From: Zhihengliuella flava | GTDB taxonomy: Bacteria; Actinomycetota; Actinomycetes; Actinomycetales; Micrococcaceae | Assembly: GCF_015751895.1 (NCBI RefSeq) | Contig: NZ_JADOTZ010000001.1 | Span: 2,232,001 to 2,296,000, forward strand | DNA: 64,000 nucleotides | Direction: 5' to 3' | Shown: positions 9,191 to 17,285 of the stretch, one piece after another | How the letters are laid out: every line of letters starts with the position of its first letter | Numbering within the stretch: the first letter of the stretch is position 1 | The notes under the pieces: model-generated | Database searches by the model: none | Told to the model about the DNA's origin: nothing | The model's input: only the letters and a program-made list of their open reading frames with translations | Translations under genes and position numbers: made by a program

Positions 9191-9925
9191 TCAGTTTTGC
9201 ATCAAGGTCATCTCGAAGGTGTACAGGGCCGCCGAGTACACGTGATGGCCGGTCTCGACGGCGCGGCCCAGGTCATCCGTGGCGGTGCGCTGCATGGTGA
9301 CGAGCGCCTCGCGCGGCGTGATGTTCAGCAGGTCGGCCTGCTCTTTCGATGCCAGATCGGCACCGATTCGCTGATGCGCCAAGTGGAAGGTGATGCCGAG
9401 GCCGCGCAGAACGTCGTAAAGCCCCCGCTCCGCGAGGTCGGCCTCGGTGATGGCGCCCAAGGACTGCGGGACCCAGTTCTCCATAATGGCCAGCGGCTGA
9501 TCATCCACGGCCCGGAGCCGGACCATGTGATACGCCTCGGTGCCCGGCTCGAGTCCCAGCTGTTCAGCGATGTCCTCGTCCACGGGCTGCGAGGAAAACT
9601 CGAGAATGCGGGTCGAGGGGCGGGCGCCGGATTTCACCAAGTCGTCATGCAGGCTGGACAGTTGCAGCGGGCGGCGGACGCTCGGGGACACCACCTGCGT
9701 GCCGACGCCGCGCTTGCGCACGAGGAGCCCGGCGCGGACGAGCTCATCCATGGCCTTCCGCATTGTGGGGCGGGAGAGTCCTAATTGCCGGGCCAGCTCG
9801 ATCTCGTTCTCGAGTTTGGTGCCCGGCGTGAGTTCGCCGGAAGCCACAGCGGCCTCGAATCCCTGAACCACCTGGTGGTAGAGGGGGACGGGTGAGTCCT
9901 TGGAGATTTTTAGGTTCAGTGCCAC
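9191..9925 (-). CDS. iolR: GntR/HutC-family regulator, probable inositol repressor
   Basis: A 244-residue transcription factor. Residues about 10-70 form the GntR winged helix (SPVPLYHQVVQGFEAAVASG, ENEIELARQLGLSRPTMRKAMDELV), followed by a UbiC-like effector domain of the HutC subfamily. The GTG at 9925 was chosen because AGGAAG sits about 8 bases upstream and the family N-terminus begins there; further upstream the frame runs through the operator region. It is placed between iolB and a divergent inositol dehydrogenase, with palindromes in its own promoter, so autoregulation and inducer-relieved repression of iol genes are likely. The gene name is based on context. Confidence 0.85.
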   Translation of the reverse strand: MALNLKISKDSPVPLYHQVVQGFEAAVASGELTPGTKLENEIELARQLGLSRPTMRKAMDELVRAGLLVRKRGVGTQVVSPSVRRPLQLSSLHDDLVKSGARPSTRILEFSSQPVDEDIAEQLGLEPGTEAYHMVRLRAVDDQPLAIMENWVPQSLGAITEADLAERGLYDVLRGLGITFHLAHQRIGADLASKEQADLLNITPREALVTMQRTATDDLGRAVETGHHVYSAALYTFEMTLMQN

Positions 9926-9954
9926 AATTCCGCTTCCTGGTCGACCGAGAGCAT

Positions 9955-9968
9955 ATGTGTCCTGACAT
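9955..9968. promoter_or_regulatory. Operator-like site, iolR-proximal
   Basis: Read on the minus strand this is ATGTCAGGACACAT. It shares the core ATGTCAGRACA with the palindrome at 10026-10043, lying in opposite orientation 30 bases upstream of the iolR GTG. Probably an IolR binding site for autoregulation; this is inference from motif sharing. Confidence 0.6.
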
Positions 9969-10025
9969 TCTATCAAGTGCGGCATGTGAAGTCCATCACT
10001 CGGCCGCCGTCGGCTCACTGATGTA

Positions 10026-10043
10026 AGTATGTCAGAACATACT
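10026..10043. promoter_or_regulatory. Operator-like palindrome upstream of second iolG
   Basis: AGTATGT-CAGA-ACATACT is an 18-base perfect dyad with a 4-base centre. A TTGACA hexamer follows at 10045-10050 and could be a -35 element, though no convincing -10 was seen. It shares ATGTCAGAACA with the site at 9955-9968. GntR-type half-site spacing and position make IolR the likely ligand. Confidence 0.65.
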
Positions 10044-10121
10044 CTTGACAAAGGTGATCTACCTCATCACAGTTGACTCGTCAGAGCTTCGGCCCGAGCA
10101 GGGACTTCAGGAGAGGACTAC

Positions 10122-11231
10122 ATGACGACTGTGAAACTCGGGCTGGTGGGAGTTGGCCGCATCGGCCAGATGCACGCCCAGAATGTGTTGGCCGTGAAAG
10201 AGCGCTTCGCGGCCCGCGGGGTGGACGTCCGCCTGACGGTGGCGGATGTTGCCGTGGACTTTGCCCGGCAGGTGGGCACCGAACTCGGCGTCGGCGTCGC
10301 CGCGAGCGTCGATGAGCTCTTGGCGGAGGGCCTCGACGGCCTGCTCATCGCCACGGGAACGGCGACGCACCCGGACCTCATCCGTGCCGGACTGGCCGCC
10401 GGGCTGCCGGTGTTTTGTGAGAAGCCCGTGGCGTCCGACGTCGCCTCGGCCCTGCCGCTCGTGCGGGAGATTGAGGCCAGTGGTGGCGTGGTGCAGATGG
10501 GGCACCAGCGGCGCTTCGATGCCGGCTACCTCGAGGCGAAACGCCGCTACGCGTCCGGTGAGCTCGGCTGGATCCATGGCCTGCGCGCGATCACGGGGGA
10601 CATGTTCCCGCCGTCGGTGGACTTCCTCGCCACCTCCGGAGGGCTGTTCCGTGACTGCTCGGTCCACGACTTCGACGTCCTGCGGTGGCTGACCGGTCAG
10701 GAGATCGTGGAGGTGGTGGCCCGGGGGTCCAACCGGGGAGACCCGGCGATTGGCGCGGTGGGAGACGTGGACACGGCGCTGGCCATGGTCACGCTCTCCG
10801 ATGGGACGGTCGGCACGGTTTCCGCTACCCGCTACAACGGCGCCGGTCACGACGTCCGGCTTGAGATTCAAGGATCGCGGGATTCGCTGATGGTGGGACT
10901 CGATGAGGCGACGGCGCTGCGCTCGGCCGAGGTCGGGGTCCGCTTCCCGGAGGGCGCGCCGCACACCACGTTCGCCCAGCGCTTCCACGCGGCCTATGTG
11001 GAAGAACTGGCCGCGTTTGTGGAACTCATCCTCGGCGAACGGCCCAACCCCTGCACGCCCTACGACGCCGTGGCCGCCTCGTTGGTCGCCGACGCGGCCC
11101 AGCTGTCCCTGCGTGACGGGGCAGCCGTCGTCGTGCCGGACTTGCGGCGCGTGCTCGACGGCGTGGCGGAGCCGCCGGCCGCCGTCGAACTCGTCGCCGA
11201 GTCGGTGGCCCGGGACGGCGCGCGAGGCTAG
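10122..11231 (+). CDS. iolG: Inositol 2-dehydrogenase-type oxidoreductase (second copy)
   Basis: A 369-residue Gfo/Idh/MocA oxidoreductase. The Rossmann motif GLVGVGRIGQMHA starts at residue 7, Glu-Lys-Pro is at 100-102, and the Asp/His pair is D178 and H182 in FRDCSVHDFDVL. It is transcribed divergently from iolR, with the shared operator region between. It may accept another inositol stereoisomer (scyllo- or D-chiro-inositol) or be redundant with the copy at 4704; sequence alone does not decide. An AGGAGAG site precedes the ATG. The stop codon overlaps that of the convergent metal exporter by 4 bases. Confidence 0.87.
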   Translation: MTTVKLGLVGVGRIGQMHAQNVLAVKERFAARGVDVRLTVADVAVDFARQVGTELGVGVAASVDELLAEGLDGLLIATGTATHPDLIRAGLAAGLPVFCEKPVASDVASALPLVREIEASGGVVQMGHQRRFDAGYLEAKRRYASGELGWIHGLRAITGDMFPPSVDFLATSGGLFRDCSVHDFDVLRWLTGQEIVEVVARGSNRGDPAIGAVGDVDTALAMVTLSDGTVGTVSATRYNGAGHDVRLEIQGSRDSLMVGLDEATALRSAEVGVRFPEGAPHTTFAQRFHAAYVEELAAFVELILGERPNPCTPYDAVAASLVADAAQLSLRDGAAVVVPDLRRVLDGVAEPPAAVELVAESVARDGARG

Positions 11232-12358
11232 GCCACGGACGTGCCGAACGCCAGGCCCAAGAGGTAGGTGACCGCGGCCGCGCCCCAGCCGATGGCCAAC
11301 TGGCGCAGCGCGCGTTTGCCCGGGGACGCACCGGAGAGTAGGCCCACCACCCCGCCGGTGCCCAGCAACGCCAAACCCACGAGCCCCACGGACAGCGCCA
11401 CGGCGGCCGTGCCCGTCAGGCCCAACAGGTAGGGGAGGATGGGGATGATGGCGCCGGAGGCGAAGAAGAGGAAGCTAGAAGACGCGGCACCGACGGCCGA
11501 ACCAATCGTGTCCTCCTCACTGGTCGCTGGCCCGCGCTCGTCTTCAGCCTGAAAGGAGAGGGACGGGTCGCAATCGCACGTGAAGTAGCCGAGGCGCTCT
11601 CCGGCACGGTGCTCCGCCGCCTCGTGGGTCATGCCGCGAGCCTTGTAGACCAACACCAGCTCGTTGTGATTCAAGTCCAGGTGCGGGGCGGCCGTGAGCG
11701 TGACCTGCGTGGGGCGGGAGGCCAGCATGAGTTCACGCTGGGAGCGGACGGACACGAACTCGCCGGCGGCCATGGACAGGGCCCCGGCCAGCAGGCCGGC
11801 GATGCCGGAGAAGAGGACCACCTGGGTGCTGACCCCGGTGGCGCCGATGCCCATGACGAGGGCGAGGTTGGAGACGAGTCCGTCGTTGGCGCCGAAGACG
11901 GCGGCCCGGAAATTTCCGGAGAGTCGCTTGCGGCCGGCGGTGGCGAGCGCTCGGACAACCTCCTCATGCACCTGCTCGTCCGCGGCCATTTGCCGCGTGG
12001 CGTCCTGGTCCGTGATGTACGGCGAGTTTCCCTCGGCCCGTTGGGCAAGCGCCAGAACGAAGACAGAGCCAAAGTGGCGGGCCATGAAGCGCAGCAGCGT
12101 GCGGCGCAGTGAGGGGCGCGTGCCGGACTCCGCGTGCGGTCCCAGCAGATTTCGCCAGTGGGCCTCGTGACGTTCCTCGGCCTCAGCCAACCCCAAGAGA
12201 ATTAGGCGTTCCTCGCCGGAACGCTTTTGGGCCAAGGTGCGGTACACGGCCCCTTCGGCCCGCTCGTCGGCGAGGTAGCGCCTCCACCGCCGAATCTCCC
12301 GCGGAGTGGGCGAACGGTCATCGGTACCGGGGTCTCCAGTGGAGGTCTGATCACTCAT
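11228..12358 (-). CDS. Ferritin-like/VIT1 fusion membrane protein (MbfA-type iron/manganese exporter)
   Basis: 376 residues. The N-terminal half is a ferritin/rubrerythrin-like helical domain with metal-ligand patterns in DERAEGAVYRTLAQKR, LAEAEERHEAHW and ADEQVHEEVV. The C-terminal half is a VIT1/CCC1 transporter with FGANDGLVSNLALVMG followed by about five membrane helices and a cytosolic loop containing CDCD. This architecture matches MbfA-like exporters that remove Fe(II) or Mn(II) and protect from peroxide. The ATG at 12358 gives a sensible N-terminus, although the upstream purine stretch is weak. No iron box was seen upstream. Confidence 0.85.
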   Translation of the reverse strand: MSDQTSTGDPGTDDRSPTPREIRRWRRYLADERAEGAVYRTLAQKRSGEERLILLGLAEAEERHEAHWRNLLGPHAESGTRPSLRRTLLRFMARHFGSVFVLALAQRAEGNSPYITDQDATRQMAADEQVHEEVVRALATAGRKRLSGNFRAAVFGANDGLVSNLALVMGIGATGVSTQVVLFSGIAGLLAGALSMAAGEFVSVRSQRELMLASRPTQVTLTAAPHLDLNHNELVLVYKARGMTHEAAEHRAGERLGYFTCDCDPSLSFQAEDERGPATSEEDTIGSAVGAASSSFLFFASGAIIPILPYLLGLTGTAAVALSVGLVGLALLGTGGVVGLLSGASPGKRALRQLAIGWGAAAVTYLLGLAFGTSVA

Positions 12359-12466
12359 CACCGCCCAGTATATTCGCCCAGAATTACGCCGCTCGGATGA
12401 TGCTCTAGCGCGCAGGTCAGGCCTACTGTTTGAGGTACGCACAACGCGCGATTGCAGGAGGAGATC

Positions 12467-13282
12467 ATGAGCGGCACCGGGAACACCAACGATCCTCGGG
12501 ATCCATATGGCCAGCAGCCAGGGCACCAGCACGACGCCGGCAGCCAGCCCTCGCCGTACGGCCCGTCCCAGCCAGAACAGCAGGGCGCGCCGTCCTACGG
12601 CCAGCCCGCGAGTCCGGGGCAGCAGGGGCCCTACGCACAGCCGGGTCCCTACGGGCAGCCGAACGCCTACGGCCAGCAGTACCCGTACAACCAGCAGGCG
12701 CCGTTCGGGCAGCAGCCGCGCAAGGCCAGCCCGCTGACCATCTGGGCCATGGTGCTGGGCATCGTGGCGGTCGTGATGTCCCTGATTCCCTTCGTCCACT
12801 ACGCAGCCTTCGCGGTGGGCGGTGCCGCGATCATCGTGTCCATTCTGGCGCTGGTCAAGAAGGTGCACCGCAAGGGCTTCGCCATCACGGGCCTCGTCAC
12901 GGGCATCATCTCGGTGATCGCCGCCATCCTCTGGTCCGTGTTGATCTCCGCCGTGTTTACGTGGGTGGGTGACGCGGCCGGGGAGTCGGCGAACTACACC
13001 TTCGAGGCGGGCTCCGATGAGCCGGCCGAGGTGGTCATGATCACCGAACTGAATGACATGGACCTGAATGAGCAGCAGTTGCCCGGCGGGGAGGTCATCA
13101 GCGAATCGGTGACGGCCAGCACGATCCTGGGCTCGATCGTCGTGAGCAACGTCGACGGCTCCACGGGCGAGGTCGCCTGCCGCATCTTGGACGAGTCCGG
13201 GACCGTGATCTCGGAAAACTCGGCCTCGGGCAATGACGCCGAGGCGATCTGCAGCACCGCCGAAGGGTCCTTCGGCGGCTAG
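12467..13282 (+). CDS. DUF4190 membrane protein with Gln/Pro/Tyr-rich N-terminal tail
   Basis: 271 residues. The first ~85 are low complexity, with tandem GPYGQP/YGQQ-like units rich in Gly, Pro, Gln and Tyr. Then come two membrane helices with the DUF4190 pattern (PLTIWAMVLGIVAVVMSLIPF and GFAITGLVTGIISVIAAI). The remainder is an extracytoplasmic acidic domain with two Cys residues late in the chain (VACRILD, AICST), possibly a disulphide. The start at 12467 has a strong AGGAGGAGATC site. Function is unknown; such tails often scaffold envelope proteins. Confidence 0.8.
   Translation: MSGTGNTNDPRDPYGQQPGHQHDAGSQPSPYGPSQPEQQGAPSYGQPASPGQQGPYAQPGPYGQPNAYGQQYPYNQQAPFGQQPRKASPLTIWAMVLGIVAVVMSLIPFVHYAAFAVGGAAIIVSILALVKKVHRKGFAITGLVTGIISVIAAILWSVLISAVFTWVGDAAGESANYTFEAGSDEPAEVVMITELNDMDLNEQQLPGGEVISESVTASTILGSIVVSNVDGSTGEVACRILDESGTVISENSASGNDAEAICSTAEGSFGG
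13257..13278 (+). terminator. Hairpin over the 3' end of the DUF4190 gene
   Basis: A 10-base arm at 13257-13266 pairs perfectly with 13269-13278, overlapping the last codons and ending just before the TAG. It is followed by mixed sequence without a clean T-run. Likely terminator or mRNA 3' protector. Confidence 0.5.
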
Positions 13283-13383
13283 TCAGTCCGCTATCAGGAG
13301 ATTCTTGGTCAGGGCCTAGTGCACGCGCGCGGTGAGTCGTCTAGGGTTCGTAGAGTAGTGACCCACGGACCGGAGGAGGACCC

Positions 13384-13602
13384 ATGAGCGGTACTGAGAA
13401 GAAGCACGATCAGCAGAACCCCCACGGCGGCCAGACCGCTTCCCCGTTCGGAGACACGCCCTACGACGATGCGGAGCGCGGCGACGCCGCGGAGGAACGC
13501 CCCACTGATCAGCCCACCGACCAAGTGCCGGAGGGCGAGGACGCGGCGTCCCCCTTCGGCGATGAGCCGTACGACGCCGATGAGGACAAGGACGCCCAGT
13601 AA
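13384..13602 (+). CDS. Small acidic protein with duplicated SPFGDxPYD motif
   Basis: 72 residues, strongly acidic and hydrophilic, with no membrane segment or signal peptide. The motif SPFGDTPYD (about 21-29) recurs as SPFGDEPYD (about 56-64), separated by a Glu/Asp/Thr/Gln-rich spacer; the protein looks disordered. A strong GGAGGA site lies before the ATG, supporting real translation. No family is recognised. It faces the phosphatase gene tail-to-tail. Confidence 0.7.
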   Translation: MSGTEKKHDQQNPHGGQTASPFGDTPYDDAERGDAAEERPTDQPTDQVPEGEDAASPFGDEPYDADEDKDAQ

Positions 13603-13620
13603 GTCACTGGTGCGACGGCG

Positions 13621-13658
13621 GCGGCGGGTTACCGGGCTTTGCCCCGGTGGCCCGCCGC
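13621..13658. terminator. Bidirectional hairpin at 13.6 kb convergent junction
   Basis: 13621-13628 pairs with 13651-13658 and, after two G-T wobbles, 13631-13636 pairs with 13643-13648, a ~16-pair stem around 6 bases. It overlaps the 3' end of the minus-strand phosphatase gene and lies just after the small acidic gene, so it can serve both. Confidence 0.6.
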
Positions 13659-14537
13659 TCTGCGTTGGGCCATAAGGCGTTCGACGACGTCGCGCGCCGT
13701 CGTCGCGTCGACCCCGGGGCCGTGCGCCACGTACGTCGGAGCCTCATGCACGGAGCGCTGCAGCCGCGGTGCCGCACCAGCGGCAGCCGCCGGGCCGTCG
13801 TCGTACCGGTAACCCGTGTACGTTCCGCCCGCTTGGCGCACGAGGTAGGCGCCAGCGGCGACGTCCCAGGGATTGGTGTCAAAACCGAGGGCGATGTTCG
13901 TCCAGCCGGCCGCGACGTGGGCGAGTTCGAGCGCGCCGGAGACGGGGCGGCGTACGGTCGAATACGTGCTGATGAGCTCCGCGAAGCCGTCCAGCGCAGC
14001 ACTCCCGTCGGTCGCGAGGTCCTCGGCGGACGGAAAATCCGTCATGACCGAGGCACGCTTCTCGGCGATGGTGCGATCCAGCGCGGGCAGCGGCTCGCCG
14101 TTGAGAAAGGCCCCAGCGGCCTCCGCGGCGAACAGGGTGTCCGCTACCGGGTCATAGACCACTCCCGCGACGACCTCGCCGTCCACCGCGGCGGCAAGTG
14201 AGACGCAGAAGAAGGCCACCCCGTGGGCAAAGTTGCTGGTGCCGTCGATGGGATCAATGATCCACTCCACCCGGCCCGCACCGTGCGCGCCGCCCTCCTC
14301 GGCGTGGAAGCGGCTGTCAGGGACGGCGTCGCCGAGCGCCGCCGTCAGCCGTTCCTCACTCGCGCGGTCATACTCCGTGACGAGGTCATGATGGTTGCGC
14401 TTGGTTTCGGTCCGAGCCCCGGACCGAAAGCCGGAGCGCAAGAGATCTCCCACCGAGCGCGCCGCGGCTTCGGCGACGCGGCGCAAGTGGGCGGATTCAT
14501 CGGCGGACACGGGCGGGGGCGGCGTCGACTCAAGCAC
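13629..14537 (-). CDS. Inositol monophosphatase family protein
   Basis: 302 residues. It has the Mg-dependent phosphatase signatures of the IMPase/FBPase superfamily: E80 in HAEEGG, DPIDGT at 95-100, and WDVAAG with D225. The family dephosphorylates inositol-1-phosphate, fructose-1,6-bisphosphate, histidinol phosphate or PAP. The C-terminal third is somewhat divergent, so the substrate is open despite the nearby inositol genes, with which it shares no operon. The start is a GTG with only a weak GGTGGG upstream. Confidence 0.85.
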   Translation of the reverse strand: MLESTPPPPVSADESAHLRRVAEAAARSVGDLLRSGFRSGARTETKRNHHDLVTEYDRASEERLTAALGDAVPDSRFHAEEGGAHGAGRVEWIIDPIDGTSNFAHGVAFFCVSLAAAVDGEVVAGVVYDPVADTLFAAEAAGAFLNGEPLPALDRTIAEKRASVMTDFPSAEDLATDGSAALDGFAELISTYSTVRRPVSGALELAHVAAGWTNIALGFDTNPWDVAAGAYLVRQAGGTYTGYRYDDGPAAAAGAAPRLQRSVHEAPTYVAHGPGVDATTARDVVERLMAQRRAAGHRGKAR

Positions 14538-14662
14538 CCCACCAGCCTAGTCCGGCCGCCGGGATGCGGCGGTCAACGAGCAGGTGAACGGCAGCCAAAC
14601 GTCGTCGGCCGGTCATCGCGCCCAAGTCGTTGACAGGCCACAGCCCGTGTCAGACTGGCTTC

Positions 14663-15757
14663 ATGTCCGCAGCATTGAACGACGGCGGCGCCGGCCGCGC
14701 CCCGGACTCCGCCGAGCCAGCCCACGTGGGTCAACGGCTCGAAGACTCGTGGCACGCGTTTCGCGAGCGGTACTCCCGCTCCCGCGGCCACCTACCCACC
14801 GTCACCCCGTTCCGTGGATACGGGGTGAGTCAGACGTCCGCGGACGATGGCGGCACCGGCTGGGTGCGTGTGCTGGCTCGGGTGGTCTTGGCAAAACCGG
14901 GGGCCTTCTTCAACGGGCTGCGCCACTCTCAGGTGGTGGCGGACGGGATCCGAGGCTGGCGGAATTTTGTGTCCCCGCCGATTCCGTACGCCGAGGTGGA
15001 GGCGACCATCGCCGGGCAGGTGTTCCATCTCGACGCGGATCGCGGCGGCGTGATCGACGCCCGGATCGCGGTTAATCTGGCGCCGGGGTGGCACGAGGTC
15101 GTGCTCCGCAGTGAAGATTCCGAGCCCGCGGTGGTGCCGGTGCAGGTCATCGATGCCTCCGCCGATTTCGGCGTCATCTGCGACATTGACGACACGGTGG
15201 TGGTCACGGCCTTGCCGCGGCCCCTCTTGGCGGCCTGGAATTCTTTTGTGCTGTCCGAGCACGCCCGCGTGGCCACTCCCGGCATGGCCGTGATGATGGA
15301 GCGGCTGGTGACTCAGCATCCCGGTGCCCCGGTGCTGTATGTCTCGACGGGTGCGTGGAACGCGGCGGCGACCCTGACGAGGTTCTTGCAGCGCAACATG
15401 TTCCCCAAGGGCTCGCTCCTCCTCACCGATTGGGGGCCCACGGAGAATCGGTGGTTCCGCTCCGGCATGCAGCACAAGGTGAATGAGCTGCGGCGGTTGG
15501 CCCGCGAATTCCCGACCGTGCGCTGGTTGCTGATCGGTGACGACGGCCAGCACGATCCGGAAATTTATGCCGAGTTCGCCAAGCGTCACCCGGAGCACGT
15601 CCGCGCCATCGCGATTCGTCAACTCACGCCGTCCGAGGCCGTTCTCGCTGGCGGCCGCTCGGACCACACGGTCAACGCCACCCCGGGCGTCCCCTGGGTG
15701 TACGGGCCGGACGGGCAGAGCATTAGCGTTCAGTTACGCGCCCTCGACGTCCTCTAG
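14663..15757 (+). CDS. App1-family (DUF2183) phosphatase
   Basis: 364 residues with a HAD-like DIDDT at 174-178 inside FGVICDIDDTVVVTA. Later motifs are LYVSTGAWN, GSLLLTDWGPTENRW, the lysine in MQHKVNEL and LLIGDDGQHDPEIY, all characteristic of the App1/DUF2183 phosphatidate-phosphatase-like family. Cytoplasmic, with no signal peptide. The ATG at 14663 lacks an obvious ribosome-binding site, and a TTGACA lies 28 bases upstream at 14630, so a leaderless or very short-leader message is possible. The TTG within that hexamer would also be in frame but is a less likely start. Confidence 0.82.
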   Translation: MSAALNDGGAGRAPDSAEPAHVGQRLEDSWHAFRERYSRSRGHLPTVTPFRGYGVSQTSADDGGTGWVRVLARVVLAKPGAFFNGLRHSQVVADGIRGWRNFVSPPIPYAEVEATIAGQVFHLDADRGGVIDARIAVNLAPGWHEVVLRSEDSEPAVVPVQVIDASADFGVICDIDDTVVVTALPRPLLAAWNSFVLSEHARVATPGMAVMMERLVTQHPGAPVLYVSTGAWNAAATLTRFLQRNMFPKGSLLLTDWGPTENRWFRSGMQHKVNELRRLAREFPTVRWLLIGDDGQHDPEIYAEFAKRHPEHVRAIAIRQLTPSEAVLAGGRSDHTVNATPGVPWVYGPDGQSISVQLRALDVL

Positions 15758-15863
15758 GCCGCCACGACGGCCAGGACCGCCGGCTCCGACGCGGCCGAGG
15801 CCCGCAGTAGGCTAGTGCCTCGGCAACGGCGGTCCCGGGCATCCGGGGGAGAGGAGCGGAACG

Positions 15864-16328
15864 ATGGCGGGCCAGACGGTTGAGGTCGAGGTGCCCATGC
15901 GCTGGGCGGACATGGACGCCTACGGGCATATCAACAACGTCAACATTGTGCGCATGATGGAAGAGGCGCGGATTGCGGCGTTCGGTGTCCCCGGCGGGAC
16001 GGGCCGGCCGGGTGCAGAGCCCGCCGTCGATTTGTTCTCCACCGTTCCGGCGGACACTCAAACCCTCGTCGTCGAACACCGCGTCCGCTACGTGAGGCCG
16101 CTGGACTATCGCAACGTTCCCGCCCGGGTCTCCGTGTGGGTGGCCTCCGCGAAGGCCGCGAGCTTTGAGCTGGCCTACGTGTTTCGCGATCCAGTCGATG
16201 GGCACGAGTGCGTGCGCGCGACGACGACGCTGGCGTTCTTCTCGACGACGGAGCAGCGCCTCCTGCGCGTACCGGCTGAGCACCGTGCAGCGCTCGCGGC
16301 CTATGCCGGGGAGCCGCTCTTTACGTGA
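15864..16328 (+). CDS. Acyl-CoA thioesterase, hot-dog fold
   Basis: 154 residues of the 4-hydroxybenzoyl-CoA/YbgC-like thioesterase group. The start MRWADMDAYGHINNVNIVRMMEEAR contains the catalytic Asp and the conserved GHxNN of the family. Cytoplasmic, no membrane segment. GAGAGGAGC precedes the ATG. The substrate is unknown; members hydrolyse acyl-CoAs in fatty-acid or aromatic metabolism. Confidence 0.87.
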   Translation: MAGQTVEVEVPMRWADMDAYGHINNVNIVRMMEEARIAAFGVPGGTGRPGAEPAVDLFSTVPADTQTLVVEHRVRYVRPLDYRNVPARVSVWVASAKAASFELAYVFRDPVDGHECVRATTTLAFFSTTEQRLLRVPAEHRAALAAYAGEPLFT

Positions 16329-16349
16329 CGGGCGCGTTTGCAAATTGAA

Positions 16350-16368
16350 CTTGCTTAGGGCAACCTAA
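16350..16368. promoter_or_regulatory. DtxR/IdeR-type iron box
   Basis: The 19-mer ending in TTAGGGCAACCTAA matches 14 of 19 positions of the consensus TTAGGTTAGGCTAACCTAA by hand alignment, with 12 of 14 in the right part. It lies 52 bases upstream of a siderophore-interacting protein gene, so iron-dependent repression is expected. Confidence 0.75.
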
Positions 16369-16420
16369 CCTGAGTGCGCTGAGCTGCGCGCAATCCGTTT
16401 GGAAAGGGAACCCACGCGTC

Positions 16421-17275
16421 ATGGCAGATGCTCGACCGGCCCGGGGCCGTAAGCCGCAAGTTGTCCTGGAGGTGCTGGCCACTCGCCGGCTCAATGATCA
16501 TTTTGTGCGGCTCACGCTCGGCGGCCAGGGGTTTGCGCAGTTTCAGAGCAAGCCTGCGACGGATCAATACGTGAAGATTCTCTTTGCCGATCCAGCGCTC
16601 GGCCTAGAACCGCCGTATGACATGGAAGAACTCGCCACGACCTTGCCGCCGGAGCAGATGCCGGTGCGACGCACTTACACGGTGCGCCGCGTGGATCACG
16701 AGGCTGGAACCTTGGACATCGACTTCGTCTATCACGGCGAGGAAGGTTTGGCGGGCCCGTGGGCGGCCCAGGCGCAGGTGGGGGACGTGGTGTGCTTCGC
16801 CGGGCCCGGCGGCTTGTACGAGCCCGACGCCGAGGCGGACTGGCACCTACTGGTGGGTGACGAGGCCGCGCTGCCGGCGATCGCCGCGGCACTCGAGGCG
16901 ATGGATGCGGACGCACGCGGCGAGGCTTACCTCGAGGTTGCCGGCCCCGCGGATCAGATCGATCTGGTGGCACCCTCCGGGATCAACGTGCACTGGCTGC
17001 ACCGCGGGGGCGACTTCACGCCGGAGACCACGGGTCTAGTGGACGCCGTCGTGGCCGGAGTCTGGCACGAGGGGCGCGTGCAGGTGTTCGCGCACGGCGA
17101 GCGTGAATCCATGAAGGCTCTGCGCGCTTACCTGTGCGACGAGCGCGGCGTGGCTCGCAAGGGCCTGTCCCTCTCCGCGTACTGGGCCTACGGCCGCGCC
17201 GAGGACGATTTCCAGGCGGAGAAGCGCCAACCGGTGGGTCAGATTTTCCCTGAGGACGCCCCCGCCACGTCCTGA
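16421..17275 (+). CDS. Siderophore-interacting protein (FAD-dependent ferric-siderophore reductase)
   Basis: 284 residues of the ViuB/SIP family. An N-terminal FAD-binding barrel contains RRTYTVRRVD, the flavin-binding RxYT motif, followed by DFVYHGEEGLAGPWA. The NAD(P)H-like C-terminal domain contains WHLLVGDEAALPAIAAAL and a characteristic C-terminal SAYWAYGRAEDDF. It releases iron from ferric siderophores in the cytoplasm. It is monocistronic behind the iron box at 16350. A paralogue at 38604 heads the siderophore uptake operon. Confidence 0.92.
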   Translation: MADARPARGRKPQVVLEVLATRRLNDHFVRLTLGGQGFAQFQSKPATDQYVKILFADPALGLEPPYDMEELATTLPPEQMPVRRTYTVRRVDHEAGTLDIDFVYHGEEGLAGPWAAQAQVGDVVCFAGPGGLYEPDAEADWHLLVGDEAALPAIAAALEAMDADARGEAYLEVAGPADQIDLVAPSGINVHWLHRGGDFTPETTGLVDAVVAGVWHEGRVQVFAHGERESMKALRAYLCDERGVARKGLSLSAYWAYGRAEDDFQAEKRQPVGQIFPEDAPATS

Positions 17276-17285
17276 TTCGGCCGCG

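Noticed and set aside
10045-10075. Full sigma-70 promoter for the second iolG
   Set aside because: TTGACA is present at 10045, but no acceptable -10 hexamer lies 16-18 bases downstream, so only the operator was listed.
12452-12466. TTG start for the DUF4190 gene
   Set aside because: The ATG at 12467 has AGGAGGAG at ideal distance, and the extra residues would be encoded by that site.
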